Source: Thuidium tamariscinum (taxonomy: Eukaryota > Streptophyta > Bryopsida > Hypnales > Thuidiaceae). Taken from it: DNA of 64,000 bases. Shown here one piece after another: positions 34,640-45,708 of the stretch; position 1 is the first letter of the stretch, and every line of letters begins with the position of its first letter. The notes beneath the pieces were generated by a model. The model saw only the letters and a program-made list of their open reading frames with translations. It did no database searches and was not told the origin of the DNA. The position numbers were made by a program, and so were the translations under genes. The DNA is taken from positions 14,198,001 through 14,262,000 of the forward strand of contig OX344752.2 of the NCBI GenBank assembly GCA_947034885.2. The letters are read 5' to 3'.

Positions 34640-35842
34640 TACATTGTATATGTCAATAGTATATATCAATATTTAAACCTTCTTTCTTTGTAAAACTTGA
34701 TTTTGACATTCTTGAAAAATTGCTAATTTAGTTTGTTGCTTTATATATTGTGTGCATTAAAAGATTCTTTAATTTATAGAAATTCAACTAGCATATATTG
34801 TAATGTAGTAAATTAGTACGTGACTTGTATTCTAAAGTTGGCTTGCCAAGCACTAATTAAAAAATTTGTAGGTCAAGACAAGGTTTTAGGTGAATGTAGC
34901 TACCTTAGAAGAAAAAGCAGCAACAATCATTCAAAAATTGTAAAAACAACATGTTTGATTGCCTAATTGTATTTTATTTATTCCTTAAAATTTTCCTATC
35001 TTAACATATTATTTCTAGACTACCTAATTTTTCACTAAAATTAATTGTTAGGCAAAGAAAAGACCTCAATATGTAAAAAGCTACAATATTCTTCTTGAAA
35101 ATCTTCAAAAAATCCTTAAAACAAACATTTTATTGAAGCTTGAAGTTGAAGATCTATGACCATGTTTCAAATTTTGGAGAGGCATAGAACTTTTCTTTAT
35201 ATTGCAATGTTCTATACCACAATGTACCTCTGTTTTTGAATTTTCTAGATTGTTCCAATATGTTTTGTATCTAACATTAATTTTCTTGATTTTTTCTTCA
35301 AAAATTCATTGTATTTTGAAAATTTTACAAAAAATTCTAAATTTTTTTAACACATAGCATATTAGACAAGTGAAAACCAAAGAGTTTTATTAATAAATAG
35401 AAAAATAATGGAGGATGTAGAATAGGGACCTTCAAGTTTGACTACATGATTCTAGGCTATGTTCTTTAGGAGTTAACCCTACACTATTGCCACCACTTGA
35501 AAGTATTTGATGAATGTCAAAGAATCTTTAAATTATATAAGCAAGAAGTATAGATGTTCATCCTTAAAATTTTGAGTAAAAAAGAGAGGTCTATACAATA
35601 GTATAACCTCCAAAGGCTCCAATGAGTGCTTAATATCTTTAAGCAAACAATTTGAATACAAAGTACTAGAAAGAATGGTTTAATTTCTAGAATTTTAGAG
35701 TGACCAACCTAGCACTTCAAAGTTTACTCTTGCAAGATGCTATAAACTAGTGTAGTGTGCAATGAATGACTTCATTGTTTACTTAGAAACAAAAAATGCA
35801 CCTATATTGGTCGACAATAGTGGGAGCATTTTGGTGACTACC
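34640..35842. other. AT-rich intergenic DNA with dispersed repeat homology
   Basis: No gene is seen. 35130-35310 resembles 31320-31510 and the duplicated pair at 48900-49270 / 49920-50260 (phrases around TATTTTGTATTTGATAT and TTCTATACTACAATG). 35760-35842 matches 49455-49530 and serves as the empty-site reference for the next element. Confidence 0.45.
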
Positions 35843-36114
35843 AGCCTTTTTTTTTCTAGCACCATGTGGCCAGATTGCACTATTTCAAATAAATGTTTTT
35901 TTTCGCCAGATAAAAGTAATCTCTTTTCACCAGAAATTTTCCAAATCTCTTTAAAATATGGATGAAGTTGCCAAATTTGGATGAAAAAGTGTATGAATAT
36001 GACGGAAAAGTGTTTTTAAACCCAAAAGATGAATGAATGTTGAAATACAATGCTTCACCAAATTTGAAGTGATCGCCATCTTGGCACTTTCTCAAAAAGT
36101 AAAAAAAAAGGGCT
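35843..36114. mobile_element. MULE-like MITE copy 1 (272 bp, 10-bp TSD)
   Basis: Flanked by the 10-bp direct repeat GGTGACTACC (35833-35842 and 36115-36124), in the 9-11 bp range typical of Mutator-like elements. Ends AGCCTTTTTTTTT / AAAAAAAAAGGGCT are inverted. The related DNA at 49480-49530 reads across an uninterrupted AGCATTTTGGTGACTACA, a close match to an empty site. Copy 2 is at 45726-46007. Confidence 0.8.
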
Positions 36115-36632
36115 GGTGACTACCGGCTTGATCATGGGGCTCTGTCCATCACGGTTGAAGCCTGGCCACTCTACAAGTTGTCCATGTGATGATATGAAGA
36201 AAAAGCCGAAAATGGTTTCTTTCCATCACCTCCAGGAATAAGACTCCAGAACTTGTGGCACGAATAAGGCTGGTTACCATACTTGGGAATCAAAGAAATT
36301 TGATACTATCTACCACCGCCAGGCACGAATCAGACCAAGCCTTGATTACATTTGCTTCAAAAATTAATACAAAAAACTGAAGAAAAATTGAAAAAAATTA
36401 AAGCCAAAACAGACCTAGTGAAGTTAAAGTAGAACTACCTATACTGGATTACTTAAGCGATTCTGGAATAGATCACAAGGAACATGAGGCTATGCAAATT
36501 TTTCCCATGTACAAAGATAGGAAATATGGGGATTGCAAATTTTTCGTAATTTTATTCCCAAATCTGAAATTTCTATGATTTTTGGAAGCCAAAAAGTGCA
36601 TTGAATCCATAGCCAATGTCTAAAGTCTTCTA

Positions 36633-36905
36633 AGGTAGGTACACCTAAAAGCGCCAGTTTTTCATACTGTGCCTAGTTCCTGTTATTAGCTAGTTCAGAT
36701 TTTTATGCAATCTTGTGGCCAAGTGAAAGCATGTTCCAACGCACCAAAGAACACAGGATTTGGACACCGTATGCAAAAGTTATTAACAGTCAAAGTTTGT
36801 TTCTGAAACCGCCATCTACAGTCTGCGAACATGACTGATTTTGGAAATGTATGTCCACTGTAGATGGCGCTTTTAGGAACAGGGCGCTTTTGGGTGTACC
36901 TACCT
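36633..36905. mobile_element. TA-flanked MITE, AGGTAGGTACACC family, copy 2 (273 bp)
   Basis: Flanked by TA (36631-36632, 36906-36907) with ends AGGTAGGTACACC / GGTGTACCTACCT. Same length as the copy at 31655-31927 and inverted relative to it. Confidence 0.85.
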
Positions 36906-37720
36906 TAATTCAGATGATAGCCAAGACTACTTTCCTACTTGATATTTTCCATACACTTTAAGACACTTTTGGACATGAGTCATGACATTATTAGTTCCAA
37001 CCTTGAAAATGGAAAAAAAGCACATTCCAAGCTGTTTTTTTGATTTTTTTGGCACGAATGAAACGGAATTTCATTGCAAGAGAACAAATACAAATCCTAC
37101 TAGCTACATACATTCCAAGCTTTGGTTGTAAATCTCTTCTAATCTTGCATGAGAGAAAATCTGAGGCCAGTAGAAGGCCTCTAGGATGCATGTAAATGTG
37201 CAATTGAAAGAAAAATCAGCCCAAAAAGGAGTCAGAGAATCTTTAAGGTGAGCAGTCAACTCATGTGCCCCTTGAAATTTCAGATTAAAAAATAAAAAAA
37301 TAATTTTTTTGTTTGAATTTTTTTTTTTAATTCCCTGTAATTTAGCTAAAAGAGCCCTCTACTGACCTCAGATTTTCTCTCATGATTGAAAATAGCCCCA
37401 TCCTATAGGTTGGGTATGGGTCCTTTGATTGCGAATAGGTGGTTCTACCTTGTATACTTTGCTACTGATAGGCCAAACGCTTTGACTTGGGCTTTAGACC
37501 TTATCCGCTACATCATGCATCCTCTGCTTCTGGAGCCCACTCACGAGCCCATCTTAACTTCACGCCAGGGTCTCTTCACTTCTGTTTCCACAGCCCATGT
37601 GTGAGCAGGCAGTGTTGTAGGCTGAGGAGACCGCTTGCATTGACACTGACAACATTCCAGAGACGGGGAGCTTAATTTTTAGAGGAACAATTTCAGTTTC
37701 TTGTTGGGGTTTTTCTTCTG

Positions 37721-38100
37721 GTAAGCCTCTCTCTCAAGGCTTTTCTGATTCAGCTCGCAGTCACAGTGAGAGTTCTACACAAGTGGTGTGAAACTTCAAA
37801 TCGGCAAAACTGTGGCGGAAATAGGAAATTGGAAATTTATGCAACTTGACTTTATTGTCTGGGAACTTAGATCTGTATATAAATCCAGTTTCCAGAGCTA
37901 CGGGTATGTGCACTTGCATATCACAATTTTGGTGCTCTAGTGGAGGCCAAATTTGACCACGAGTGAGGGTCTTTACAAACCTTTATTAACCTGCTTCGAT
38001 CAGTGATGATGTGGTGACTGTGTAGAGTCGCTCAGCAAGAGCTGAAAACCAGTTTATCATATCTAGACAGGCTAAGGGATATTACAGTACGTGCTTTCAG
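37721..38100 (+). other. Leader intron of the intact unknown gene
   Basis: Donor CTG|GTAAGCCTCTCTC at 37721 and acceptor GTGCTTTCAG at 38091-38100 are conserved in all three copies (14756-15118 and 51605-51944). In each the ATG follows the acceptor by 2 bases. The preceding conserved leader would be a 5' UTR exon starting near or after 37470. Predicted from conservation and splice signals only. Confidence 0.6.
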
Positions 38101-38102
38101 AC

Positions 38103-39347
38103 ATGGGACCGCTGGGAGGGCTTTACACTGCCTTCAACTTGTTCTACTCCATTATCTTGGCCGCACGTGATCACGGCCATCTCAATCGCGCAGAGAAGAC
38201 ATTTGCAGTATCAAGTTTTGTATTCGTGGGTCTGAGCATAGGGATCTATTTCATCCACGTGCTAAGCATTCCCTCGGGATACAAATGCAGGTTTTTGTGG
38301 AAATCGCTTCTCCGGGGACTCCTCACTCCCGTGCTGCCGCTGTTGCATTACCCTGTTCTACTCTATTCCAAAGGTCACGTGAAAAGGGCTCTCACATTTT
38401 CCAATGAAGCGCACGATAGGGTAGAACGGACAAGGCAAGAGGAGATTTTCGAGTTGACCGATGACTTGGAGTCAGGTGACCTTTATTTAACAACTCATGA
38501 CCTTTTGAGGTACGAGGGGGGGAAAACATGGGGCTATGACAAACGTGTCGGTGAAATCAGCGTTGAAGTGAGGTTTCAAGTCCATTTTATTGATGATGAC
38601 TCAATCAGGAAGCTACAAACTTCAGATTGGGGTAGCAGGTTGTTCCTCCAGTACACACGGCGTGCTCCTGCTTCACCGCCGCATATCCCGAGATCACAGG
38701 AAATCATAGAAGCCATCCTTCCAAATCAAGGGAGTGTGAAACAAGGCCCCGGTCAAGGTCAAGCGAGGGAGAAGGGCTCCTGCCTTCGGTTTCTATGTAA
38801 GGCTCTCGAATGTGTGAAGGGCTCCTGCCTATGTACTAGGCTTATACGTCAGGCTGTTGGAAGTGTGAAAGGCTCCTGCCTATGTGAATGTGAGGATCTT
38901 GAAAGTAGTGTTCAAATTCCTGGAACTCCTTTTGGACCTTTTCTTAATACTCCTAAAACTGATCAGGATCCTGCAATCCCATACGAGGTTACGATAACCT
39001 GGAGTTGGGGAATATGTGGGACTCGACAATGTAAGTGCCGCTGCGGCAGTTGTTTCCAAAGAAACGAAGAGAACGAAAACCAACAACCTCAGACTTGCTG
39101 TAAGTCGTGGACTCTGTCCAGCAAAGTGAAGCGGAATTGGACTTTATTTCAGATACATCAATACATGCTCTGTTTGGATGTGTGGGGAAACCATCCCAAA
39201 CAGGGGATATGGAAGACTCATGAACCAAAGACGACCAAGCAGCTATTCCGGTACTGTTATAGACATGATGAATTAGTAGATGCCATTGACAGGGGCCAGC
39301 GACTTACACGGACTCCGAACAACGAAACATGGTATACTGTTGTGTGA
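38103..39347 (+). CDS. Unknown membrane-type protein, intact copy (414 aa)
   Basis: I do not recognise this family. A single uninterrupted frame runs from ATG 38103, 2 bases after a conserved splice acceptor, to TGA at 39345-39347. Hydrophobic segments lie at about residues 7-21, 34-55 and 68-88 (LLTPVLPLLHYPVLLY), suggesting an N-terminal membrane-anchored region. Next comes SKGHVKRALTFSNEAHDRVERTR (about 89-111), a charged middle, WGYDKRVGEISVEVRF (about 143-158), a Cys-rich repeat with three KGSCL units (about 224-263), a Cys cluster (CGTRQCKCRCGSC, 305-317), and a conserved C-terminus NWTLFQIHQYMLCLDVWGNHPKQGIW, then CYRHDELVDAIDRG. Paralogues at 15121 and 51947 are broken. Intactness beside two decayed copies suggests a real gene; expression cannot be judged here. 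Confidence 0.7.
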   Translation: MGPLGGLYTAFNLFYSIILAARDHGHLNRAEKTFAVSSFVFVGLSIGIYFIHVLSIPSGYKCRFLWKSLLRGLLTPVLPLLHYPVLLYSKGHVKRALTFSNEAHDRVERTRQEEIFELTDDLESGDLYLTTHDLLRYEGGKTWGYDKRVGEISVEVRFQVHFIDDDSIRKLQTSDWGSRLFLQYTRRAPASPPHIPRSQEIIEAILPNQGSVKQGPGQGQAREKGSCLRFLCKALECVKGSCLCTRLIRQAVGSVKGSCLCECEDLESSVQIPGTPFGPFLNTPKTDQDPAIPYEVTITWSWGICGTRQCKCRCGSCFQRNEENENQQPQTCCKSWTLSSKVKRNWTLFQIHQYMLCLDVWGNHPKQGIWKTHEPKTTKQLFRYCYRHDELVDAIDRGQRLTRTPNNETWYTVV

Positions 39348-39349
39348 AG

Positions 39350-39600
39350 TCGTATATTGATATCCTGTGTTTTTTGCCGTGGGCCGGAACCTTGTACAAG
39401 TGGACTTTCACGGCGCGCATGTACGAGAAGAATCGAACCAGAACTATGTCTCTCTACGAAATGAAGATGACGACAGCCTCTCCTACGAAGTTCCAGGCTA
39501 TGGTAGTTTGAGCATCGCCTCAGCACTCAGTGAAGCTCTTGGCCCACTTCCACGTGCTTGTGTGTGCTTAATAAGATGCTTAATCCCGAATGTTTCACCT
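39350..39600 (+). other. Conserved 3' region with short ORF, copy 2
   Basis: Downstream of the main stop, frames read WAGTLYKWTF...TMSLYEMKMTTASPTKFQA and, shifted, SLSIASALSEALGPL. Copy 3 has the same content open in one frame (53070-53318) and copy 1 a similar one. It could be a downstream exon of the main gene, a small separate coding region or 3' UTR. Confidence 0.4.
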
Positions 39601-40182
39601 TGATATCAATTAATAGTTTGATTGAATTCTGCAAGTGCACATGGCAAGGTACTTGTGCCGAAGATATTCTAGGGTGTCCTCTAAATAGAGAAGGTTACAA
39701 TAGAGAGATCTGTGTGCAATTAATACGTTCTTTGAAACTGAGATGGGTTGGGAGGAAGGGGGATTGCCGATTTGGTAGCCAGGCTTCTTTAATTTAGCGA
39801 GGGCAGGTTTACCTGCTTGCATTGCTCGTGACTGAATTCAGTGGTGGTTTCTGGACAATTTGTGACTTTGTGATTCTGGTCAAGGGCTTGCCCTTGATTG
39901 TTAGTTTCTTTGAGGAACAAGCTTCCTTGGTTTCATAAGTCACATAAATTCCAATAAGCTGTAACATCTGGTCATTCTGGGAACTAAAGAGAAACCGATA
40001 TGTTGAATGCTTAGTGAGCTGTTACGTTGTGTCCACTGAATTGACTAGGGTGGGTGGGTTTGATCTGGAGTTCCTGATGTTCGCATGAGAACGACTGTGT
40101 ACCGCATTGAAAACTTCTGTATAACAATAAGTAACTAAAAGCGATGACGCGCACACTAACAAGACAAGTCACAAGGAAGTTA

Positions 40183-40509
40183 AGGTAGAAGGCTCTTAAA
40201 TGGAGCGGGTTCTAAAATGGTGCCCTATCTTAAATGTACAGTTTTTGTACATGTTGCTTTTTCATAGTCTTTAGTAGTGTACTGACAGTGTACATTTTAG
40301 CTAGGGCACCATTTTAGAGCCCTATGTCCTTTCAACTTCAAAATTTGATAACTAATTCAAAAAAGCTCATAAAAATATGAAACGACTTGGGTTAAATGTC
40401 AATTCTACTTGTCTTTCAAGGAAAATTTACTGAAAAATATTTCTAGAAGTTTTACCTCCCTGAAATTCTGTTTCAGCCCTTAGATGGTCCATTATAGGAC
40501 CTCTTACCT
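40183..40509. mobile_element. TA-flanked MITE (327 bp) with nested inverted repeat
   Basis: Ends TA-AGGTAGAAGGCTCTTAAATGG and CCATTATAGGACCTCTTACCT-TA are imperfect inverses. An inner pair, CTAAAATGGTGCCCTA (about 40212) and TAGGGCACCATTTTAG (about 40300), forms a second stem. Located in the 3' part of duplication copy 2 and absent from copies 1 and 3. Confidence 0.6.
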
Positions 40510-41976
40510 TATATAAGTTTCCTCATGTGAAAGGAGGGGGGACTTTGGAGTTTCTCCGAGAGTTTCCTCCTCGTGATAGTGGTGAAGTCTGTCCCCTAAA
40601 TGCGCAAGGCACCAAATCCTAGTGTTGAAAATACTTTGAGGTTATATGAAACTTTACTAAGTTTTTATTCTTAGTGTTTTTATTCTTAATTTTTTTTTCT
40701 AAGCTGAGTTTTAGCATCAAAAAATTCATGTTGAAAATGTTTGATTATGATTTTTCTATTCAACATTTTGTGCAAGGGGGTCCATTACAAATCTTGATTT
40801 TCTAGTATTGAGGGCTCTTGAAAATGAATTTCAAATACACTAAATCTTGGAGAAAACCCACATTGGAGATTCCTTTCAATAAATTGTAGAGTAGATTTTG
40901 AAAAGTTGTAAATTGATTGGATTTGTGCATGTTATGACCTTTAACCTTACATTTTCTTGTGACCAATTTTCTTAGATTTAACATGTGAAAAGAGGATTGA
41001 AAGACTTCAAATCACCTTCATAGTTTTAACACCTTTATGATCAAAAATCATAATCTTTTAATCCACAAGTGATAATGTTGTATTTTCTTTTCCCTTGTGA
41101 TATTGGACATGTCTAGTTTGAATTTTTGTATGGTAGAACCACCTAGAAACCAATCATTTAAGGCATCAAGATGATTTGGTGTAGTGCAAGGCAATGAAAA
41201 TATTTTGAAAGGTTCAATGATAGAAATAATGGAGATTGCAAAAACTTTGGTAATTTTATCACATGAATTGAAATTACTATGAATTTAGAAAAGCAAAAAT
41301 TACACCAAACCCATTGCCAATCTATACTCTTTTGATTCCAATCACACAAAAAAAAATTTATTCATCCCCTCCTACTTTTTTGCACACTTATTTTGGGACA
41401 TGTACCATGAACTTTTAGTCCCAACTTTGAAAAGGAGAAAACAAAACATTTTAGCCTTGGTTGAAAATATTTCCATTGACAAGTTGACTATGAAGTGTTA
41501 GTTGGTTAGGGGAGGTTGATTTTGGGGGTGCTGGTTGGTTATGGGGTGTTGATTGTAGGAGTGTTGGTTGGTTATGGGATGTTGGTTGTTGTTGGTTCTA
41601 CCTTAGTTACATTACATTATCATTCAAAAAACTTGACAAAACTTATTAAAATGTTGGCTAATTGTTTAATTTTGATAAAATTCTAAGAGGCTCAAAGAAG
41701 GCCTTAGGCATTTAGGAGTTAAAAATCTTGATTTGAGTCTTTATATATATACTAAAAATTTATATGATTGCAAGGATTTTAAATAACTAAAATCTACAAA
41801 TTTTTCAAATTGAACTTTTAAAAACTGAAAATGATGCTAGATTTGAAAGTGACTAAGAAGCTAATTTTGGTCAAGTATTTACAAAATTTTTACACAGAAA
41901 ATATAAACATGCATCCTTCTAGTAGGAATTGACATTTTCTCTAATCAAGTATCTAGATCAAAAGTTATTTTCATTA

Positions 41977-42316
41977 GAAGGGATTTGAGGGCAAGAGAAG
42001 CCCATTTCAAGGTTATTCCCTTTTATATTCCATGTCCTATTTAGAAACTATAAATTTGACCTATTAGGTGAAGTTTTCAAATTTTTTGGAGAAAAAAAAT
42101 TCAAAAATTCTTAAAAGTATTGAGAAACCTAAAATTGATTAAAAAAATTATATATATGTATAAATTAAAAAATAAGTTTTAAATTAAAAAAAAAATCTAA
42201 TGTGGCAATCTATCAACCACATCAAACTTTTGATGTGGCATGCATGTTTCTAACACATTCTTTGAGTCTAGGAACTAAAAATGACTCATGGTCTTCCAAT
42301 GGCTTCAAATCTCTTC
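41977..42316. mobile_element. GGGATTTGAGGGC-family MITE, copy A (340 bp)
   Basis: Left TTA-GAAGGGATTTGAGGGC, right CTTCAAATCTCTTC-TAA, with TA at both borders. Five members are in the window: here, 47730-47985, 54766-55038, 57303-57549 and about 57743-58029. Most share an interior motif of a GTGGC-type word followed by a GGAACTCAAAA-like phrase. Stowaway-like; non-coding. Confidence 0.75.
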
Positions 42317-42732
42317 TAATGGCCCTTAATTTTTTTGGCATCTTTGACAATTGGGTGTCTTTTGAAAAAATACTCACCAACTTTTGAAATTTGATATGTA
42401 TAAAACAAATAAAATGTAGCATACAATTTTTTTTATACTTAATTCTCAAATCACATTTTAAGAAATCAAACTTTGTTTACTTTATTGAGCCAGTTTTAGG
42501 CTAAAACTTTTTTTTCTAAGTTCAAACCCTAGAATCTTGCAACATTTGTGTGAAGTCAAAGTCCTTGAAAATTTTTCACATATTTCAAATGTCTACATTT
42601 AATTTTCTGTTGTTTTGATTTTAAATGAAAATTTTCTCATTGCAACAGAAATCATCAAAAGAATGATTAGATTATTGCCAATTTGCTCAACCTTTTTGCA
42701 CTGCAAGGTGCTTTGAAGCAAGTTAGAGATCT

Positions 42733-43454
42733 CGGTGATTGCAAGAAACACTTGTCCTATTTTGTGTCACACGATGCATTCTGATTTGTTTTTTGGCCAT
42801 AACTTTTGTGTTTTAGCTCTGATTGACTCAAGATTTGTAGGGAAGGTACTCATAACTATCATAAACCTTCCATAATTTTTTCATAATTTTCAAAAATATT
42901 TTACTATCCAAAAATAGAGCCCAATTGGATGTCACACTTAGCAGTTTAGGGTTTTTTAATACCTGAGCTATACCTTTCTTTTAATGATTTTAACATGAAA
43001 TTTGGATGAGATAGTCTTCTAGTAGACTTCTAGCTTTTCAGGGAAGGATTTTAAAAAAAGTTAATTTTGTGAGGTGTGGAGGTCTACAAAGTGAGCTCCC
43101 TTTTGCTTGTATTTTGAAACATATAAAATATTATTTTGGTGGGGTTTTTTTGTGAATGACCATCTCCATAGAGTTTTTGCAAATGGCCACTTTTTATTTT
43201 TTGAAAATATCTGTTTTTACTATTTTTCCCTAATTAAAACATGAAGATATGTATTTTTTGGAGGTTTGGCACTTTTCAAGTTCTCCTACTTAGAGAATCT
43301 TTCTATCCATTTCCTTCAGTGAAAACCTTCATCTTAGAGGTATATACACTATTCATTTTTTTTTAAAAATTAAAATTAATTTTCTAATTTTAAAGTACTC
43401 CCGAAAAAATCAGCCAAACGCAACAAATAGGACAGGTGTTTCTTACAATCACCC
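42733..43454. mobile_element. Inverted-repeat element, GGTGATTGCAAGAAACACTT family, copy 2 (about 720 bp)
   Basis: Left end GGTGATTGCAAGAAACACTT then GTCCTATTT; right end AAATAGGACAGGTGTTTCTT then ACAATCACC. ATCT occurs at both borders (42729-42732, 43455-43458) as a possible 4-bp duplication. Same family as 33168-34146. No transposase is seen. Confidence 0.65.
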
Positions 43455-43459
43455 ATCTT

Positions 43460-44430
43460 AGTTATATCTAAATTTTTGCATGAATGAACCTAATCATGTA
43501 TTTGTAACTAGTCAAAATCTTCATTCTTAAATAGAGCAAAAAGCTGGCAATTTGAAATTAGTTGACCTCATCTTGTAGAATGAAATAAAGTTTTTTTTTC
43601 TCAATTCAAATGTTGTTATTTTTAATACACTAGGTCAACCCTTCAAATTGCCTTACTTGTTTTATGCACTTTTGAGTTGTTGAAATTTTATGAAAAAATA
43701 AATTAAAAAACATAGACAATGCTTTAAAACTTAGCAATTTTAAACTTTTCTACTTCCAAAATACTCTCTAGCCCTTACGGTTTATCCTCAAAAGGTTTGT
43801 ACATCCTAAAAATGAACCTACCTAAATCAACCTTGATTGTAAGTTTCAAGATAATATAACCATTTTTGGTATTTGATTCAAACCCTAAAGGTTTTCAATA
43901 CTTTTAAGCTTAAAACTCCTTTAAAGTACTTAAATCCAAAACAAGACTAGAACCTTCATCTATGTTTATTCATTAAAAAAATCTAAGTGTAGAACCCTTT
44001 GGTAAACTTGTTAGAGTACACTTTTCTAAAATTTCAAAATAAAAAACCTTATCAATTGCAAGATCAAGTTGCTTGAATTTCAAAAAGAAGTACTTTTAGT
44101 TCTTTCCAAATGGTTAGATTTCATCTTTCAAACTATTTACACAAAAATGTATAGATCCTACAACTTGTTTTTTTTGTTTTTTTTCAAAATATTGAAACTT
44201 GAGTTAATTAATGGAATTCAAAGTTTATCTTAGAATAGAAATTCTATAACTGCCTTTACACAAATTAAAACTCCTTTGTCATAACTTTCATTTCATTAAT
44301 AAAAATAGAATTATTCAAAGCTTTCTACATATATAAAAATCTAGAAACTAAACCAAATCCAAATTTTTATTTTAAAAAAAAGTGATTTCTAAAGAGTTTT
44401 TTGATCTTTCCAAACAAGTCCATTGTTGAT
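43460..44430. other. AT-rich intergenic DNA, no gene seen
   Basis: Only short non-descript frames and no clear terminal repeats. Confidence 0.45.
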
Positions 44431-44433
44431 TAC

Positions 44434-45357
44434 CCCCTAAAGGACCACAACATTTTCAAGCTCAAAAAACACTCAAAACTGCCATCTTTGCTATAGTTCT
44501 TCAAGAAACCAAAAAAAAAATGGTTTTTTTGGAAATCTAACTGTAGTATCTTTTACTTCATTTGTCTCAGATCATGTTCTAGAATATTTCATGAAGTTTG
44601 ACTGTACTGATTAGAAGATATTAGCATTCAAAGTTGGAAAAGAAGAGTTTTTTGAACTGTAAACTGCAATTTCAAATGACTTTGACCACCATTTGTGGAA
44701 TTTTTTTTCACCGTGAACCATGAGGTTAAAATTTTTTATATTGAACATTTGAGTTCAAAGTTGGGGAATTTTTTTTTAAAAAGCAACTTGATTTTCATTC
44801 ATTAAAAAATTGTTAAATAGAAGTAGGTCCAAGATTGTACAAAATACTAAATTGTTAATAGATTTTAGATGGAATTAAAACACCATAATTCCAATGGTGA
44901 TATTGTTCTTGAAAAAAAAATTAACCCTAACAGAAAAAAAAAATTGAAAAATTTGAAAAATGGCATTCAAAAATGAATTCTATAAGTTGTTTTGTCAAGG
45001 AGATGCTTAGGTTGCCCAAAATACAAGATTGTCCATAACTTTTTCATTATTAGTCCAAATAGAATGAATAAAAGCTTCAAATATAGAACAAAACATAATC
45101 TTTGAAAAAAAAATTCAAAATTCAAAAAATTATTTCTTTTGTGTTTTTTTAATTTTGCCCAATGAACTGCTTTTAGGACTTAGGATAGCATAACTTTTTC
45201 TCCCGGGCACCAATTGAAATAAAAATTATATTTTTGGAAACCAAATCTGATTTCCTATCTTCAAAAAAAGTTTCAAGAAATCATGTAAAAAATTCAGGTC
45301 ACACGAGCCTACCCAAAATCCCAAGTGTCCCCCGAGGGGACTTTGGTCCTTTAAAGG
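44434..45357. mobile_element. TTAA-type element T2 (924 bp)
   Basis: Left end CCCCTAAAGGACCAC preceded by TTAC (one change from TTAA); right end GGTCCTTTAAAGG followed by TTAA (45358-45361). Its length is nearly that of T1 (921 bp). Interior phrases match the decayed relative at 29130-29600. Confidence 0.65.
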
Positions 45358-45708
45358 TTAAGCAATGAAAAATACATATCATACAACATCTTTTTGACCA
45401 TGTAATTAAAATTAATGAAAATTTTTGTGCCTCAAAGCTACTTCTTGGAGATACATTGTGTGAAAAATTTTAATGGAAAAAAATAAAAAAGTTTTGTTTA
45501 TTGTAAATTGCCCCAAACACTATGTTACCAAAATACATCATTTGATCCATTAACGATTAACTCAAGAAAATGAAGCTTGAAAAGATATATTCATCTTGAA
45601 ATTTGGAAAAAATCCAAAAATTGAGAGTTATTGCAATTGCAATCTCCATATGTTAGAATTTAAATAACACAACATCTCGTATTTTTCATTAATATTTTCT
45701 TATTTTAA

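Larger units (their letters stand above)
36130..41900 (+). repeat. Segmental duplication copy 2 (contains the intact gene)
   Basis: Same ordered landmarks as copies 1 and 3: CACCTCCAGG..GGTTACCATA (36228-36330), GGCCAAACGCTTTGACTTGG (37471-37490), leader donor CTG|GTAAGC (37721), start site 38103, 3' landmarks (39500-39790) and the GGCACCAAATCC tail (about 40607). Two MITEs (36633-36905, 40183-40509) have inserted in this copy and are absent from the others. Confidence 0.8.
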
